A DNA stretch of 46,819 nt from a virus. The notes under the pieces were generated by a model, which was not told the origin of the DNA, did no database searches, and saw nothing but the letters and a program-made list of their open reading frames with translations. The stretch covers positions 1 through 46,819 of IMG/VR virus record IMGVR_UViG_3300042010_000248. The stretch is one strand, 5' to 3'. This document shows, piece by piece, positions 7,686 through 17,200 of the stretch (its first letter is position 1; the number at the start of each line of letters is the position of its first letter). A program made the position numbers and the translations under genes.

Positions 7686-8045
7686 TCAGAATTGAACGTT
7701 AATCTGTGTGTTGTTGGTGTCCGTAACAGTCATGACGCCGGATGCTGTGCGATCGCCATTGCTGACTGTTGTTGTGCAGAAGGCAGACTGGACGTAAGGG
7801 AGTTTTTTGGCCTCGGTAGCCATTTTGGTGTTTATCAGTTGTGTTCCGGGCCACTTGCCGAGTATTCGCTCGTAATACGGAATACCTAGCGTTGTGTCGT
7901 ACCAAGCCTCGCCAAGGAAGGTAGAGCAGGCGCAAGCTACGTCCTGAGCGACGGCATAGGGGTTCGACGTGATCGCAATATTGCCTGTGTCATCCAGTGA
8001 GAGATCCCACGTTTCAGTCACAAGCTGGAAAGATTTGGTGAGCAT
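7686..8045 (-). CDS. Baseplate wedge protein, gp25/W-like
   Basis: 119 residues from the ATG at 8045, with GGAG six bases upstream; the upstream reading to 8060 would need a TTG start. The sequence has the gp25-like layout: DLSLDDTGNIAITSN near the N-terminus, ACACSTFLGEAWYDTTLGIPY in the middle and a strand-rich end. The partner of J in the wedge. It is the first gene after an intrinsic terminator at 8062-8083, so it depends on readthrough. Confidence 0.85.
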   Translation of the reverse strand: MLTKSFQLVTETWDLSLDDTGNIAITSNPYAVAQDVACACSTFLGEAWYDTTLGIPYYERILGKWPGTQLINTKMATEAKKLPYVQSAFCTTTVSNGDRTASGVMTVTDTNNTQINVQF

Positions 8046-8061
8046 GGAAACTCCGGGCAAT

Positions 8062-8083
8062 AAAAAACCCGCCGGAGCGGGTT
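8062..8083 (-). terminator. Intrinsic terminator inside the tail operon
   Basis: On the minus strand AACCCGC, loop TCCG, GCGGGTT, followed by TTTTTT (positions 8083 down to 8062). The stem is seven perfect base pairs and overlaps the stop codon of the spike gene. It would end most unmodified transcripts before gp25, J, the fibre and the spike, so the late antiterminator must act through it or it tunes expression. Confidence 0.8.
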
Positions 8084-8783
8084 AGGTTGACGGGGTGTCT
8101 GTCTGGCTTGATCCTCGCTCTATTCCACCGTGCTTGTGGGTGGACAGGCTGACGCCATTACCTGTCACTTCTCCAGTGGCTGTTATGTTTCCAGCAAAGT
8201 TAAAGTCACCTTTATAGCTACCAGATCCCTGGTCTACCGGTCCGTTCATAACAATGCTTGCTGAATTAAATGTCAGAGATGATTCTGCATTTATCTGAAC
8301 CACAGGAGCATTCATCGTTATTGTCAGCGGGGATACAATGTCTATCCCGTCATCGTTAAATTTAACGTACTGGCTCGGCTCTGCGTTTAGCACGCCCCCA
8401 AGGTAAATAGCATCAGCGTAATTATGAGTTCTGTTTGACCCGGGAAGAGATGATTGTTTTGTAGCCTTCACTCCACTGATATCTCTGTCGCAGATAGCGA
8501 TAAGGCCAATATCACCAACTACAGGTGTCATTATTACAGCGCTTGCACCACGCTGAAGCCTCCATACCGGGACGCCGTAAATGATAGTTTTCGGTATTCT
8601 TTCACCAGAACCGGTAAAGCCCTCTATCATAGGCTTTACAGCAACTATATTTCCGTCATCACTAACTTCAGATACTAAAGCCAGAGTTATAAAAGCATTG
8701 CTCATGAGCATCTGCTGCATCATGAATTGTTGCGCATTTGCTTCTGTCGATGTGTCCTGCGGGCGGTTTGTGAATAAATTCAT
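8082..8783 (-). CDS. Baseplate spike protein (gpV/gp45-like)
   Basis: 233 residues from the ATG at 8783 in a TAATG overlap, with GAGG upstream. An OB-like N-terminal part (about residues 35-120, with VGDIGLIAICDRDI) is followed by a repetitive beta-strand region and the C-terminal STHKHGGIERGSSQTDTPS. The HKH pair and the Gly/Ser/Thr-Pro ending are typical of metal-binding spike tips in P2 gpV and Mu gp45. It pierces the outer membrane when the sheath contracts. Confidence 0.9.
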   Translation of the reverse strand: MNLFTNRPQDTSTEANAQQFMMQQMLMSNAFITLALVSEVSDDGNIVAVKPMIEGFTGSGERIPKTIIYGVPVWRLQRGASAVIMTPVVGDIGLIAICDRDISGVKATKQSSLPGSNRTHNYADAIYLGGVLNAEPSQYVKFNDDGIDIVSPLTITMNAPVVQINAESSLTFNSASIVMNGPVDQGSGSYKGDFNFAGNITATGEVTGNGVSLSTHKHGGIERGSSQTDTPST

Positions 8784-9637
8784 TACTGCCTCACTGTTAA
8801 CTGCCCGATAGATGCCCAGACGATTGTAAGCCAGGGCCCTCCCTCTACCCATGAGGACAGATGGTGGATAGCAGACTGAATGGTATAAACGCCGCTCCCG
8901 TTTGGGAGGGATGTTTCAAGCTGAACCTTGCGCCCTCGCAGGATGAGGTCGCTGTACTGGCACTGGAAATTAATGCCGTAGTTACTAAAAACGGGATAAC
9001 CTATCAGCCCATGATCCGGCGATATCAGCGGTATGGTGTCATCGACGCTGCCACCCTGAGTCCAGATGTACACAGCTCCCAGGCGGAAATCTATCTCGAT
9101 ACCGGCGGCATGCGCGCACTGCTGAATCTGGCTAATCGGGTTGCCTTCAAAATACGGGTTTTCCAGTTGCGCCGTTACGCCGTTGTTTACCACGGTATAA
9201 TTTATGCTTCCGGCGATCGCCGTAATGATATCGGCAACGTTCACCACGCCAATCTGTGAGAATGGTGCGGCTACCACCGACTGATCGAACCCTGTTGAGA
9301 ACGCACTGATGATTAATGGCGCGTCGGGCATCTGGTTAAAATCGGCAAAGCAGTTTGTAATTGAGCCAAAGAAAACAGGCCTGTCATCGGCCCAAACCTT
9401 CATCATGTTCTGCTTTGCGCCGTTTAACTGGATACCCTTGTAACTGAGCAGCGCCATGTTCTCAATGCTGAGGCCGTATACCCTCGCCTCCAGCGTAGTA
9501 CCGGTGATGCCGCCATACGCCCCAATTTCAACCTCAGCCTTAATATCGCCTATCGTCAGAATGTTGTTGCCAGATTCGTCAAATGCACCCTCTTTTAGAG
9601 TGAATTCAAACTTCAGCGTTCGCTTTTTGTAGGTCAT
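8783..9637 (-). CDS. Baseplate hub protein (gpD/gp44-like)
   Basis: 284 residues. The pattern of beta-rich hub proteins is visible: [13 protein letters not shown], then [12 protein letters not shown], a central [10 protein letters not shown] segment, and [15 protein letters not shown] before the final strands. It sits between the spike gene and the plug gene, where the trimeric hub is encoded in contractile tails. The stop overlaps the spike ATG. Confidence 0.8.
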   Translation of the reverse strand: MTYKKRTLKFEFTLKEGAFDESGNNILTIGDIKAEVEIGAYGGITGTTLEARVYGLSIENMALLSYKGIQLNGAKQNMMKVWADDRPVFFGSITNCFADFNQMPDAPLIISAFSTGFDQSVVAAPFSQIGVVNVADIITAIAGSINYTVVNNGVTAQLENPYFEGNPISQIQQCAHAAGIEIDFRLGAVYIWTQGGSVDDTIPLISPDHGLIGYPVFSNYGINFQCQYSDLILRGRKVQLETSLPNGSGVYTIQSAIHHLSSWVEGGPWLTIVWASIGQLTVRQ

Positions 9638-9939
9638 GCTGCCATCTCTTCTGCAGTGGCATAAAATAGTTTGTACCGGGTGCCGAGCTCGTCGTAGACC
9701 GGGTCTTCACTGCCCTTGGTGTCCGCGAAGAACAGCTCACCCTGGAATTTCAGATATGCATACCGGACAATCTTGTTGCAGTTAAGGCAAAGCACACCCT
9801 GTGCTATCCAGGTATTGCCCACGCCAATATCCATAAACAGGCCCGTTGAGCGCTGAACGATGCGAAGGGTTACCGCCTGTCCGCCCAGTGTCACGCTCAC
9901 CTCTTGCGCCTTAAGAGGCTTTAGCGAAATGTTCTGCAT
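9634..9939 (-). CDS. Baseplate plug-like protein
   Basis: 101 residues, all-beta by pattern, with CLNCNK in the middle and a region ([24 protein letters not shown]) typical of the small plug proteins next to the hub in minimal contractile tails such as cyanophage Pam3. Overlaps both neighbours by one to four bases. Function by position and family resemblance. Confidence 0.7.
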   Translation of the reverse strand: MQNISLKPLKAQEVSVTLGGQAVTLRIVQRSTGLFMDIGVGNTWIAQGVLCLNCNKIVRYAYLKFQGELFFADTKGSEDPVYDELGTRYKLFYATAEEMAA

Positions 9940-10742
9940 TACGACAGCCCCGCAACCAGTTCAGTGATAGTGGAGGACAGATTATTTATCGCCGATGTCG
10001 CCGCGCCGTTAATGGCGCTTGTAGCGCCTGATGTGGCACCGCTTACCGCATTACTGACGGATGTGGCAACCTTAACTGATGCGCTCGATACAGACGATTT
10101 AAGGCCCGTAAGCGCGCCTTTCACATCATCAAGCGTGGAGTTTGTCGCTGTAGAGTTTGCTTTCTCTGTGACTGCGCTGGCGGCCTTGCTGGTTGCATTG
10201 GCTGTGGTGGAGATGTTGGCTGTTGTACTGGTCAGCGTGACTTCTGCCGACTGTAAGACAGCCTGAAATATCGCCTCAACGGTCAGCAGGGTGACATCGC
10301 GATCTGAAGTGCGGTAGTTGTACCTGACGAGATCATAATCCTCGTAGGTCGTGTCCGGCGTCTCAATATCGTAAACACCTGCTGTCGCCACCATCTCATC
10401 CAGCGCTGCCAGCATGTCAGCCCGGCTTGTCAGGCTGAAGTTGGTCAGGTTTGGAATGCTGCCGCTAAATCCCGTCCATCCCTCAAGCGTGAACAGTACC
10501 CGAATGACCGGCGGCCGCTTTACTTTATTGAAGGATGAATAGGAGCCCTGCTCAATCGGAGCAGACACTACCGAAGCATCAGCGCCATACTCAATGCCAA
10601 GGAAAGATGTGGGATTCAGGGCCGCCGCGCCCGACTTCAGGTATATTCCGTAGCCGGGCGACAGCGTGCTGTTAATGATGGAGAAGATATTGCCGCTGTT
10701 TATCGCACTGAGCAGCGTTGTTTCATTCAGTGAAAATGCCAT
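9939..10742 (-). CDS. Dit-like tail/baseplate protein
   Basis: 267 residues. The N-terminal 170 residues ([30 protein letters not shown] and the following strands) resemble the N-terminal domain of Dit-like proteins that connect tube and hub. The C-terminal 90 residues are low complexity, rich in Ala, Ser, Thr and Val, and look like a helical or disordered tail. It lies directly after the tape measure gene, where such proteins are usual. Confidence 0.7.
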   Translation of the reverse strand: MAFSLNETTLLSAINSGNIFSIINSTLSPGYGIYLKSGAAALNPTSFLGIEYGADASVVSAPIEQGSYSSFNKVKRPPVIRVLFTLEGWTGFSGSIPNLTNFSLTSRADMLAALDEMVATAGVYDIETPDTTYEDYDLVRYNYRTSDRDVTLLTVEAIFQAVLQSAEVTLTSTTANISTTANATSKAASAVTEKANSTATNSTLDDVKGALTGLKSSVSSASVKVATSVSNAVSGATSGATSAINGAATSAINNLSSTITELVAGLS

Positions 10743-10743
10743 A

Positions 10744-12522
10744 TCAACCCTGCCCTGACAGTGATGGTGTTACCAGCCGGTTCCTCTGAACGCTGCGCAT
10801 GATGTCCTGACCCAGCGCGTTAGCATTGGAAGCGGACGTAGTCATGTTGACCTCAGCGATATGAATCTGCGGTCCTGCGCCTGCAGGAGATGGGGAGCCG
10901 TTCATTGATGTAACGCCAGCGCCCAACCGAATGCCTCCCATGATGTCAGATGCGCTGATGTAGCCTTTCCCGTTTTCATGGTCAACGATTCCCTTCATCA
11001 GGCGCGCAATCGTGCCGGTGTCGTTCGGATCAAGCGCCTCATTCGCACCCTTGCCGGTAGCCGATGACAGCGCGCTGATATAAGCGCCGACATTGTTGTT
11101 ATCACCGGCAGGTGCGTATTTGTTGACGATGGCTGAAAGGGTATTCACACCACGCCTGAAATAAACCTGCAGCTGCTTATACAGCGCGGCCACGCCTTCC
11201 TGCATTGACCCAAATACTGCGAATCGACCGTTCTCGCCACCTTCTTTAGTGGCTCCGGCCTGGTTAGCAAAGTTCAGGTTGCCAGGGTTGTTATTCCGGA
11301 TGCCGCGCGGTGCTGACTTATATCCATCTCCCCTGGGAAGCTCTATGCCGGTTTTGTCAAATACCCAGTCATGAAACTTCTTGCCCCACTCGGTTGTTGT
11401 CCCGGTACCCATGCCACCATTAAGCGTGTTAGCCACCGGATTGTTTACGAGCCAGGAATATTTTTTCTCAAGCTGTTCGGCGTACTTCTGAAGCTCGACA
11501 AGGCCTGCAATGAGGCTGAGACGTGACAGCCCAAGCAGTGCGCCTTTTACACCACCAAACGCACCGAGCATGCCTGTCAGCCACTTTCCAGCCACAAAGA
11601 CAAGCAACAGTGATAAGGAATTTTCCCAACCGCCAACCGCATCGACCGCGGTGCTTATCTCTTTTGATGTGTCAGAGAAAAGCTTCTGAATCTCTGGCCC
11701 ATGAGTAGCAATCCAGTTACCGAACTTTTCAATAAGTGGAATAAGCTTTTCAACATACGGAATCAGGGCCTCGTAAAGCACCTGTGATGCGGCGGAGAAG
11801 TTTTGTTTCATCTCTGCCAGGCGGCGGTTAAACTCTTGCGCCTTGCGCGTTGCCTCATCGGTAGCGCGAGACGTTTTAGTGAAGCGATCGGCATCCTGAA
11901 CCAAATTGCCGCTACTCATTGCCTGCTGTGTGGCATTGTCAAAGCCGAACATGCTGCCAAGCCGGCGCTGCGCATCTTTGTTTAGCTTGCCCCAGTTCTG
12001 CGCAATCTTGCGCATGATGGCTTCTGAGTTATCGTTCTGATAATCGAAGTTGGCACCAGTGGCCGCCCCAAAGCTTGCCAGCGCGCCAAAAAGCGGATCG
12101 TCCTGCGCACCACCGGTCCTGATTTTTGTCAGCGTGTCCTGAAATGCGCCCAGCGTGCCGGTAATCTTCTGCGCACTCGAACCAGCCGCCTCTGCTGCGC
12201 GCTGCCAGCCATCAAGTGATTTCGACGACATATCCAGCGATTTTGAGCTCACTGCTAGCTGCTGCAGGTTGCTCGTCATGCCGGTGATGAACGTCTTTAT
12301 CCCCTGCGCGGACAACGTCACTCCAACCAGCGCAAGCAATTCAGTGCGGATTGACCCAAAGAAAGAGGCCGCTCTTTTACCTGCGGCCTCCATTTCCTTC
12401 GCTGTCTGGTCTGCGTTATCTTTTGTGTCTTTCAGGCCTTTCTTTACATCATCCTGGCCCTTTTTAAAACCGCTTGAGTCAAGTCCCAGAGTTACTACCA
12501 GGGAATCAATGATACTTGGCAT
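10744..12522 (-). CDS. Tape measure protein with a fused muralytic-type domain
   Basis: 592 residues. Residues 1-60 are charged coiled coil, and about 300-345 holds hydrophobic stretches (LSLLLVFVAGKWL), as in other tape measures. Residues about 406-530 form a separate unit that begins RGIRNNNPGNLNF and includes GRFAVFGSMQEGVAALYKQL, the signature of P5-like peptidoglycan lytic domains seen in phage structural proteins. The protein sets tail length and is ejected, so the domain could open the cell wall at entry. The helical part is short, so the tail should be short. The start is coupled to the chaperone stop (TAATG) with AGGAG upstream. Confidence 0.9.
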   Translation of the reverse strand: MPSIIDSLVVTLGLDSSGFKKGQDDVKKGLKDTKDNADQTAKEMEAAGKRAASFFGSIRTELLALVGVTLSAQGIKTFITGMTSNLQQLAVSSKSLDMSSKSLDGWQRAAEAAGSSAQKITGTLGAFQDTLTKIRTGGAQDDPLFGALASFGAATGANFDYQNDNSEAIMRKIAQNWGKLNKDAQRRLGSMFGFDNATQQAMSSGNLVQDADRFTKTSRATDEATRKAQEFNRRLAEMKQNFSAASQVLYEALIPYVEKLIPLIEKFGNWIATHGPEIQKLFSDTSKEISTAVDAVGGWENSLSLLLVFVAGKWLTGMLGAFGGVKGALLGLSRLSLIAGLVELQKYAEQLEKKYSWLVNNPVANTLNGGMGTGTTTEWGKKFHDWVFDKTGIELPRGDGYKSAPRGIRNNNPGNLNFANQAGATKEGGENGRFAVFGSMQEGVAALYKQLQVYFRRGVNTLSAIVNKYAPAGDNNNVGAYISALSSATGKGANEALDPNDTGTIARLMKGIVDHENGKGYISASDIMGGIRLGAGVTSMNGSPSPAGAGPQIHIAEVNMTTSASNANALGQDIMRSVQRNRLVTPSLSGQG

Positions 12523-12719
12523 TAAGGATTCTCCTGAGAGCGGTTAATAACCATCTGGTTGTAGTTTTCCACGGTGTTGATTTCCAGCAGCCGCCATAAG
12601 TCCTCTGTGCCGTATACGGTATCCAGCTCGATGAGGGTCGCAAGCTTTGAGGAGACGACAGTTGCAATGGTGCTGGGAACATTTTCATATTTCACCAGCC
12701 CCACCACGTCACTCCCCAT
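12522..12719 (-). CDS. Tail assembly chaperone, downstream (T-like) frame
   Basis: 65 residues if read from the ATG at 12719, but it is more likely expressed as the C-terminal part of a frameshift product. Reading in the -1 frame from the slippery site at 12752-12758 gives HRRRRLDIPPT and then runs straight into this frame without a stop. The fused protein would have 205 residues. The separate ATG has no clear ribosome binding site. It corresponds to the T part of lambda gpGT, which recruits the tape measure to the tube. Confidence 0.8.
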   Translation of the reverse strand: MGSDVVGLVKYENVPSTIATVVSSKLATLIELDTVYGTEDLWRLLEINTVENYNQMVINRSQENP

Positions 12720-12733
12720 AGTAGGCGGAATGT

Positions 12734-13138
12734 CTAACCTGCGACGGCGGTGAAAAAATCAACGTGCAGCTTCAGCACTTCAGAGCGCAACTTGAGGCGG
12801 GTTGTCACTTCCTCTATCGCATCTTCCATAATGGGTCGCTTTACAGACCGGTCATCAGGGTTGGGAACGTACTCAACGCAGGCCATAAGCTCGTCCAGTA
12901 GAGGCTTTGCTTCTTCTGGATCGATTTTCGCAACCATTTCGAGGCCGACTTTAGCCATGCCTGCCATACCCAAATCTGAAAAGTTATCAGGAAGGTTAAC
13001 GCCGTTCTTAGCCATCGCCAGTCCGGCACGGATCGCCCACCATTCAGCCTTAGACGCAGCCATTTCGCGGATAAAGAAAACCTTACCCTGGTCGCGACCC
13101 TTTCCCTCTACCGTGTAATACAGCTCTTTGCGTGCCAT
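12734..13138 (-). CDS. Tail assembly chaperone, upstream (G-like) frame
   Basis: 134 residues, helical and charged, with AAGGAA upstream. KVFFIREMAASKAEWWAIRAG near the N-terminus is typical of the chaperones that follow the tube gene in contractile-tail phages. The protein should coat the tape measure during tail assembly. Most ribosomes end at 12734; a fraction slips at residue 129 to make the longer fusion. Confidence 0.85.
   Translation of the reverse strand: MARKELYYTVEGKGRDQGKVFFIREMAASKAEWWAIRAGLAMAKNGVNLPDNFSDLGMAGMAKVGLEMVAKIDPEEAKPLLDELMACVEYVPNPDDRSVKRPIMEDAIEEVTTRLKLRSEVLKLHVDFFTAVAG
12752..12758 (-). other. Programmed -1 frameshift site
   Basis: On the minus strand the zero-frame codons are GAT TTT TTC ACC, giving the heptamer T TTT TTC, an allowed X-XXY-YYZ slippery sequence. 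A -1 slip passes the zero-frame TAG (12734-12736) and enters the 65-residue frame. The position, near the end of the gpG-like gene and before the tape measure gene, is the conserved place for this event in phage tails. Confidence 0.8.
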
Positions 13139-13146
13139 GTGATTCC

Positions 13147-13587
13147 TTACGCCTGATAGGCCTCAGCGGTGACATTCTCCCAGTTAATCTGGAAGGTCAT
13201 TGCCTGCAGTACGCGCTGCGCATCCGGGATGGCTTTAACCCGCTGCAGTACGCCGTTGGTCAGTGTGAACTTACGTCCAATGGCCGGGAGGATGATTGTC
13301 GCGTTGCACCGGAAAACCGCCTTGGACGTTACCGATGTCAGTTGCCATGTCTCAAACAACCCGCGCGATGGGCTGTCGGGCATGATGGTGATCGTTTGTA
13401 GATACTCGCCGAATACGAAGCCAGCCGACAGCTTGCCGTCAGCGCCACGGACAGAAACCGCCATTTCGGTATCACCCAGGGCGAACATCGCATCAGCGGC
13501 ATAGCCCTCCAGCGTTTGTGCGCTGGGGAACAGGTTGGTAACAGTGAGGGCGAAAATAGAATCAGCGCTTGTGATAGTGTTGGACAT
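13147..13587 (-). CDS. Tail tube protein, DUF3277 family
   Basis: 146 residues, the usual size for tube proteins. The sequence (ADAMFALGDTEMAVSVRGADG, then PDSPSRGLFETW) matches the DUF3277 family of tube proteins that pairs with DUF3383 sheaths. It follows the sheath gene with a one-base overlap. It forms the inner tube through which DNA passes. Confidence 0.85.
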   Translation of the reverse strand: MSNTITSADSIFALTVTNLFPSAQTLEGYAADAMFALGDTEMAVSVRGADGKLSAGFVFGEYLQTITIMPDSPSRGLFETWQLTSVTSKAVFRCNATIILPAIGRKFTLTNGVLQRVKAIPDAQRVLQAMTFQINWENVTAEAYQA

Positions 13588-15065
13588 TATTGCACCTCAA
13601 TGCTTGCCAGAGTGATTTTCTGCACACAGCCGCCATCGCAGTACCACAGGGTCATGCTCGGACTTGTGCGCGCCTGACGCTGTTCTGGCGTCGCGTCTGC
13701 GATATACAGGTAGTAGCCTTTTGCGATCAGCGAGGCTGACACATCGGTGCCTACAGCGTTCTGAATCTCTGAAATCTGCGAAGATGACAGGTTTACGCCG
13801 GTACGGATGCCGCCAAATGTAATGCCCTGATTCAGGGTGTCTGCGAATGACGCCTCAATAATGGCTTTGCCGCGCGCGTTATAAGGGATGCTGCGGTTTG
13901 ACTGGAACAGTTCGATAGCATCCTGCGCCAGGTTCGCATTTAGCCAAATCTGGAAGCAGAAGGAATCGAACCATTTGAAATCACCAGAGATGGTGCCATC
14001 GGCCCAGTAGCGAGTGTCGTAATTGTTTGCTGTGTATGCACCATATAAATTGTATCCATTGGCGATAAGAGCGTCGTAATCCGCTGAGGATTCCACAGTA
14101 GACAGCAGGCCCGACAGGGAACGGAACTTGAACGGAACCCGACCCTCCTGGCGACTGAAGTCCAGCGAAGCTGCATAACCGAGCACTGCTGCGGCATGTG
14201 CCTGGCTGCCGTATATCGTGACCACGTTTGCATAGGCATTGGTGACGAGAATCAGGTAGGCAAGTGTCGACGTAGAGCCAGAAACCAGCGCTGCGGCTTC
14301 CTGCGTGTATGGCACATAGCCAAACCGGAAGTTCTGACCATTCACCCAGGCAGAGAATGCCAGCGCCTGATCGTTGCTTGGAGCAAACGATGTGGTGAAG
14401 ATGGCCCAGCCCTGGGAAGCATCAAGCACCGCCTGCATTGCAGTTGTCACAACCGCTGCTGATGCGCCCTGAGAAATTACGGCACCATCTGCAGCCGTCA
14501 GCTTCAGGCCATCAGACAACGTACCAGTCGCATAGGTAATGGTGCTGTCTGTGCCTGCTGTAGCGGAGGTGATGATGAATCGCTTCTGTGTGGTATCGAA
14601 CTCAACAGTGACGCTTGATCCAATACCGGTTTCAACCAGTTCCGCGGCCTGTGCAAAGCTTGTGGCTGTGCTCAGGTTAATAGTGCCGGATGTAACTGCT
14701 TCACCGTCAACGGTCAGCGTCAGCACGCCTGAAAGCAACTTCAACTGATCAAGTGTGACATTTGCCATTGAACCTGAACGCAGCCATGCAGCCGCTGCAG
14801 CAGGGTTGAACCGGGCGAAAAGCAGCGCGCCGGGCGTTTTGGTTGAACCGTCATAGCCCTGAAAGTAAATCTCAGCCATGCTGAATTCGTTTGAAGAGCT
14901 ACCAAAATATGCCGACACGTCATCCTTACTGGTGAACGTGACGACACTCCCTACCGGAGCATAGGCGCTGTCGGTCAGGATAAGGCCATTCAGGTCGAGC
15001 GCTGAACCGCCAGCAGGCAAAACGCCAGGGTTAATCTGTACGTCTTTACGTAATGGGATTGCCAT
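13587..15065 (-). CDS. Tail sheath protein, DUF3383 family
   Basis: 492 residues. The start [17 protein letters not shown] and the later [15 protein letters not shown] are characteristic of DUF3383 sheath proteins. The C-terminal third ([23 protein letters not shown] and the final strands) matches the conserved sheath core. It makes the tail contractile and so fixes the virion as myovirus-type. GGAG lies upstream of the ATG. Confidence 0.9.
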   Translation of the reverse strand: MAIPLRKDVQINPGVLPAGGSALDLNGLILTDSAYAPVGSVVTFTSKDDVSAYFGSSSNEFSMAEIYFQGYDGSTKTPGALLFARFNPAAAAAWLRSGSMANVTLDQLKLLSGVLTLTVDGEAVTSGTINLSTATSFAQAAELVETGIGSSVTVEFDTTQKRFIITSATAGTDSTITYATGTLSDGLKLTAADGAVISQGASAAVVTTAMQAVLDASQGWAIFTTSFAPSNDQALAFSAWVNGQNFRFGYVPYTQEAAALVSGSTSTLAYLILVTNAYANVVTIYGSQAHAAAVLGYAASLDFSRQEGRVPFKFRSLSGLLSTVESSADYDALIANGYNLYGAYTANNYDTRYWADGTISGDFKWFDSFCFQIWLNANLAQDAIELFQSNRSIPYNARGKAIIEASFADTLNQGITFGGIRTGVNLSSSQISEIQNAVGTDVSASLIAKGYYLYIADATPEQRQARTSPSMTLWYCDGGCVQKITLASIEVQ

Positions 15066-15605
15066 TTATGCATTCTCCGGAGGATATTTTAAATCTGCGG
15101 CGATGGTGCCGACGGTGATGCTTTCCATGAATTGCATGGGAGTTGTAATGATGGCGTTTACCTGGGCCATAAAATCCAGCGTCCAGCGGTTTTCATACTG
15201 CTTTTCCGCGTTGATCATCGTTGTCTGGTGAGGTTCGCCAGCAAACAGAGGTGTGATTGGATGATTGTTTTGCCTGAACCAGCTTGAGGAATACTCAGAA
15301 CGAATCATGGTGCCTACGATAGACGCCATTTCCTGCGCTGTATTGCCGTAAAAATCAAGCTGACAACGCCATTGAGCACTTCTCTGTGTCATCTCCGAAC
15401 CAATGCCAGAGCCAGGATCAAGATACGCCACACGGTTGGTAGACAGCCCCGTGATAAACATGGGCGTCATCGTGACGAAATCCTGATTCGGCATAGGAAC
15501 CAGATTTTCCTGAGCGAGAAAAACCTCAACATCAACGAGGGACAACAAAAAACCGCGCAAGGCGGTTGTCATGTCATCCTGGGTAATGCTTATCGTCGCT
15601 GTCAT
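15066..15605 (-). CDS. Neck/tail terminator protein
   Basis: 179 residues from the ATG at 15605, which overlaps the previous stop (ATGA) and has AGGTGA upstream; the upstream extension to 15638 is rejected. Similar in layout to tail terminator or neck proteins (LIC_12616-type) encoded just before the sheath. It probably caps the tail tube and joins it to the head connector. Confidence 0.75.
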   Translation of the reverse strand: MTATISITQDDMTTALRGFLLSLVDVEVFLAQENLVPMPNQDFVTMTPMFITGLSTNRVAYLDPGSGIGSEMTQRSAQWRCQLDFYGNTAQEMASIVGTMIRSEYSSSWFRQNNHPITPLFAGEPHQTTMINAEKQYENRWTLDFMAQVNAIITTPMQFMESITVGTIAADLKYPPENA

Positions 15606-15973
15606 GGGTTCACCTGTAACGTTACGACGAATGAGCACCAGTCAGGCCACTCTTCAAGTGGTTGAGTGATGAGCCAGTTTTCACCGTTAACGATGAGCTT
15701 GTCTCCACCTTTTTGCTTGGTCCGGTTGACGCCTTCGAAGTTACCGTTCACATAGGCTTTTTTTACCACTCCCTGAAGGTTTAGTCCGTCAATCTTCATC
15801 AGGTCTGTGTAGCTCAGAGGCTGCAACTGAATGGTGACGCTCTGCGAGGTATAGGCCGGTACGCGATGACCCGCGGCATCGGTGGTGTAAGTGCCGAGGC
15901 TCACCATCATCACGCCAGCCACATCAGGATTAACCGTAGTGATGGCGCGACGCACAATGCCGTGAAGGTTCAT
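15602..15973 (-). CDS. Head-tail joining (collar) protein
   Basis: 123 residues, beta-rich, containing IQLQPLSYTDLMKIDGLNLQG, a segment common to small neck proteins of contractile-tail phages. It is coupled to both neighbours by ATGA overlaps. The function comes from its place between the HK97-gp10-like gene and the terminator gene. Confidence 0.7.
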   Translation of the reverse strand: MNLHGIVRRAITTVNPDVAGVMMVSLGTYTTDAAGHRVPAYTSQSVTIQLQPLSYTDLMKIDGLNLQGVVKKAYVNGNFEGVNRTKQKGGDKLIVNGENWLITQPLEEWPDWCSFVVTLQVNP

Positions 15974-16422
15974 ACGCCATCCTTAACGTCATAATCGACA
16001 GAGTTGAGCATATGCCCCGTATCGATGAGGGGTTTATCGAACCCTTTGCGCTGAATGGTCGATTGAGCCAGAGCGGGGTCGGTGAAGTCACGAATTGAAC
16101 CCTGCAACTGTTCTTTAATTCGCTCACCCATCATTGCAAAGAGAGTTGATGCGTCATAGTTAACTGCCAGTGCAATCTTGCCGAGGTCATCACCCCACTG
16201 AGGTGACTTTTCAGCAATCATACGACGAAAGAACGGGCGAGGTGGCCGGTTCATTCCCGGATCACCAAACTCATTCGCAGCAGCCACCATAGCCACAGAC
16301 TCACCATCGGGATAGGTCGCGCCTTCCAGAAATCCAACGCGAAGCGTCTTTGGGTCGCCAATACGCTCAGCAATTTCCGCTAGCTTCTTCTGCAGCGCAT
16401 CACCACCACTGAATGTAGTCAT
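15970..16422 (-). CDS. HK97 gp10-like head-tail connector protein
   Basis: 150 residues from the ATG at 16422, with GGAGGT seven bases upstream; the reading to 16563 runs through the previous gene. Contains LRVGFLEGATYPDGESVAMVAAANEFG followed by PPRPFFRRM, the standard signature of gp10-like neck proteins, and ends with DTGHMLNSV. It joins the head completion proteins to the tail. Confidence 0.85.
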   Translation of the reverse strand: MTTFSGGDALQKKLAEIAERIGDPKTLRVGFLEGATYPDGESVAMVAAANEFGDPGMNRPPRPFFRRMIAEKSPQWGDDLGKIALAVNYDASTLFAMMGERIKEQLQGSIRDFTDPALAQSTIQRKGFDKPLIDTGHMLNSVDYDVKDGV

Positions 16423-16424
16423 CG

Positions 16425-16868
16425 CTACCTCCGGTAATAACCTCTGCGGTTGTAGTGATAGGGATACATTGAAGGCGAGCCACCGGGCAGGTAACGAATC
16501 GTTCTGAATGGCAGCGTCGCCTGCCAGTATTGCGCTCCGTAAGGTGTCTGCATGTACCACCATGAGGCGGCGCTGGAGGGTCCAGCATCGACAGACACGG
16601 AAACGGAACCCTCAGATGCGCTCGTTACCCGCCCAACCAATCCTGATGCCGCCTGACCACCCACGCCACTGTTGATCGCGGCAAGGTGAGCAACCAGCAT
16701 GTTCAGAAACACAGCCCGCTGATCAATATCAGTAACCGGGCTACTATCGGTGTTATTCAGATAGACAGTCGCCTCAGTGAAGTAAGCCTGAAGCAGGTCA
16801 TCACTTACCGAGGCAAACTCGGGATAACGCGTCCTGAATTTGGCTATATCAAAGATAACGACTGCCAT
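16425..16868 (-). CDS. Head completion adaptor, DUF4054 family
   Basis: 147 residues. [20 protein letters not shown] and [11 protein letters not shown]-like helices are typical of DUF4054 adaptors (fold of HK97 gp6). The C-terminal [13 protein letters not shown] is also conserved in this family. It binds under the portal and closes the head. Confidence 0.9.
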   Translation of the reverse strand: MAVVIFDIAKFRTRYPEFASVSDDLLQAYFTEATVYLNNTDSSPVTDIDQRAVFLNMLVAHLAAINSGVGGQAASGLVGRVTSASEGSVSVSVDAGPSSAASWWYMQTPYGAQYWQATLPFRTIRYLPGGSPSMYPYHYNRRGYYRR

Positions 16869-16870
16869 GA

Positions 16871-17197
16871 TTACTTACCGTCTGATTTGGTGACACCAGG
16901 TGCAGGATTATCCTGCGGCAGACCTTCCAGACCGGATTTCACGTCAGCGTTTTCTTTCGCTTTCGATTCGGCGCTGTTGGTTTTAGCCTGAGCAAAAACC
17001 AGTTCGTTTTTTACGTAAGGCTGGTCTTTGTGCGTTTCCATCCACTTATCGAAAGCGGCTTTATCCACATTCTCAGTAAGACCATAACCACCGATGACGC
17101 TGGAGGCGTTCGCACCGTTAAGCACAGACTCGCGACCATCGACTTCCATAACGATACCGTTAGGAAGCTTGCAACCTACTGTTACGACTTCAGCCAT
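16871..17197 (-). CDS. Uncharacterised head-module protein
   Basis: 108 residues. A beta-rich N-terminal third ([12 protein letters not shown]) is followed by an Ala/Lys/Glu-rich helical tail and a Pro/Gly-rich end. Proteins of this size and place, between the major capsid gene and the DUF4054 gene, are regular in this phage group. No function is recognised; a minor structural role is likely. Confidence 0.7.
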   Translation of the reverse strand: MAEVVTVGCKLPNGIVMEVDGRESVLNGANASSVIGGYGLTENVDKAAFDKWMETHKDQPYVKNELVFAQAKTNSAESKAKENADVKSGLEGLPQDNPAPGVTKSDGK

Positions 17198-17200
17198 TTC

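Noticed and set aside
9964-10266. 100-residue Ala/Val-rich ORF on the plus strand
   Set aside because: It is the complement of the low-complexity Ala/Ser/Thr tail of the Dit-like gene, a typical shadow frame.
12506-12688. 60-residue ORF overlapping the chaperone region
   Set aside because: It lies in a third frame, has no ribosome binding site, and the -1 frame with the slippery site explains the region.
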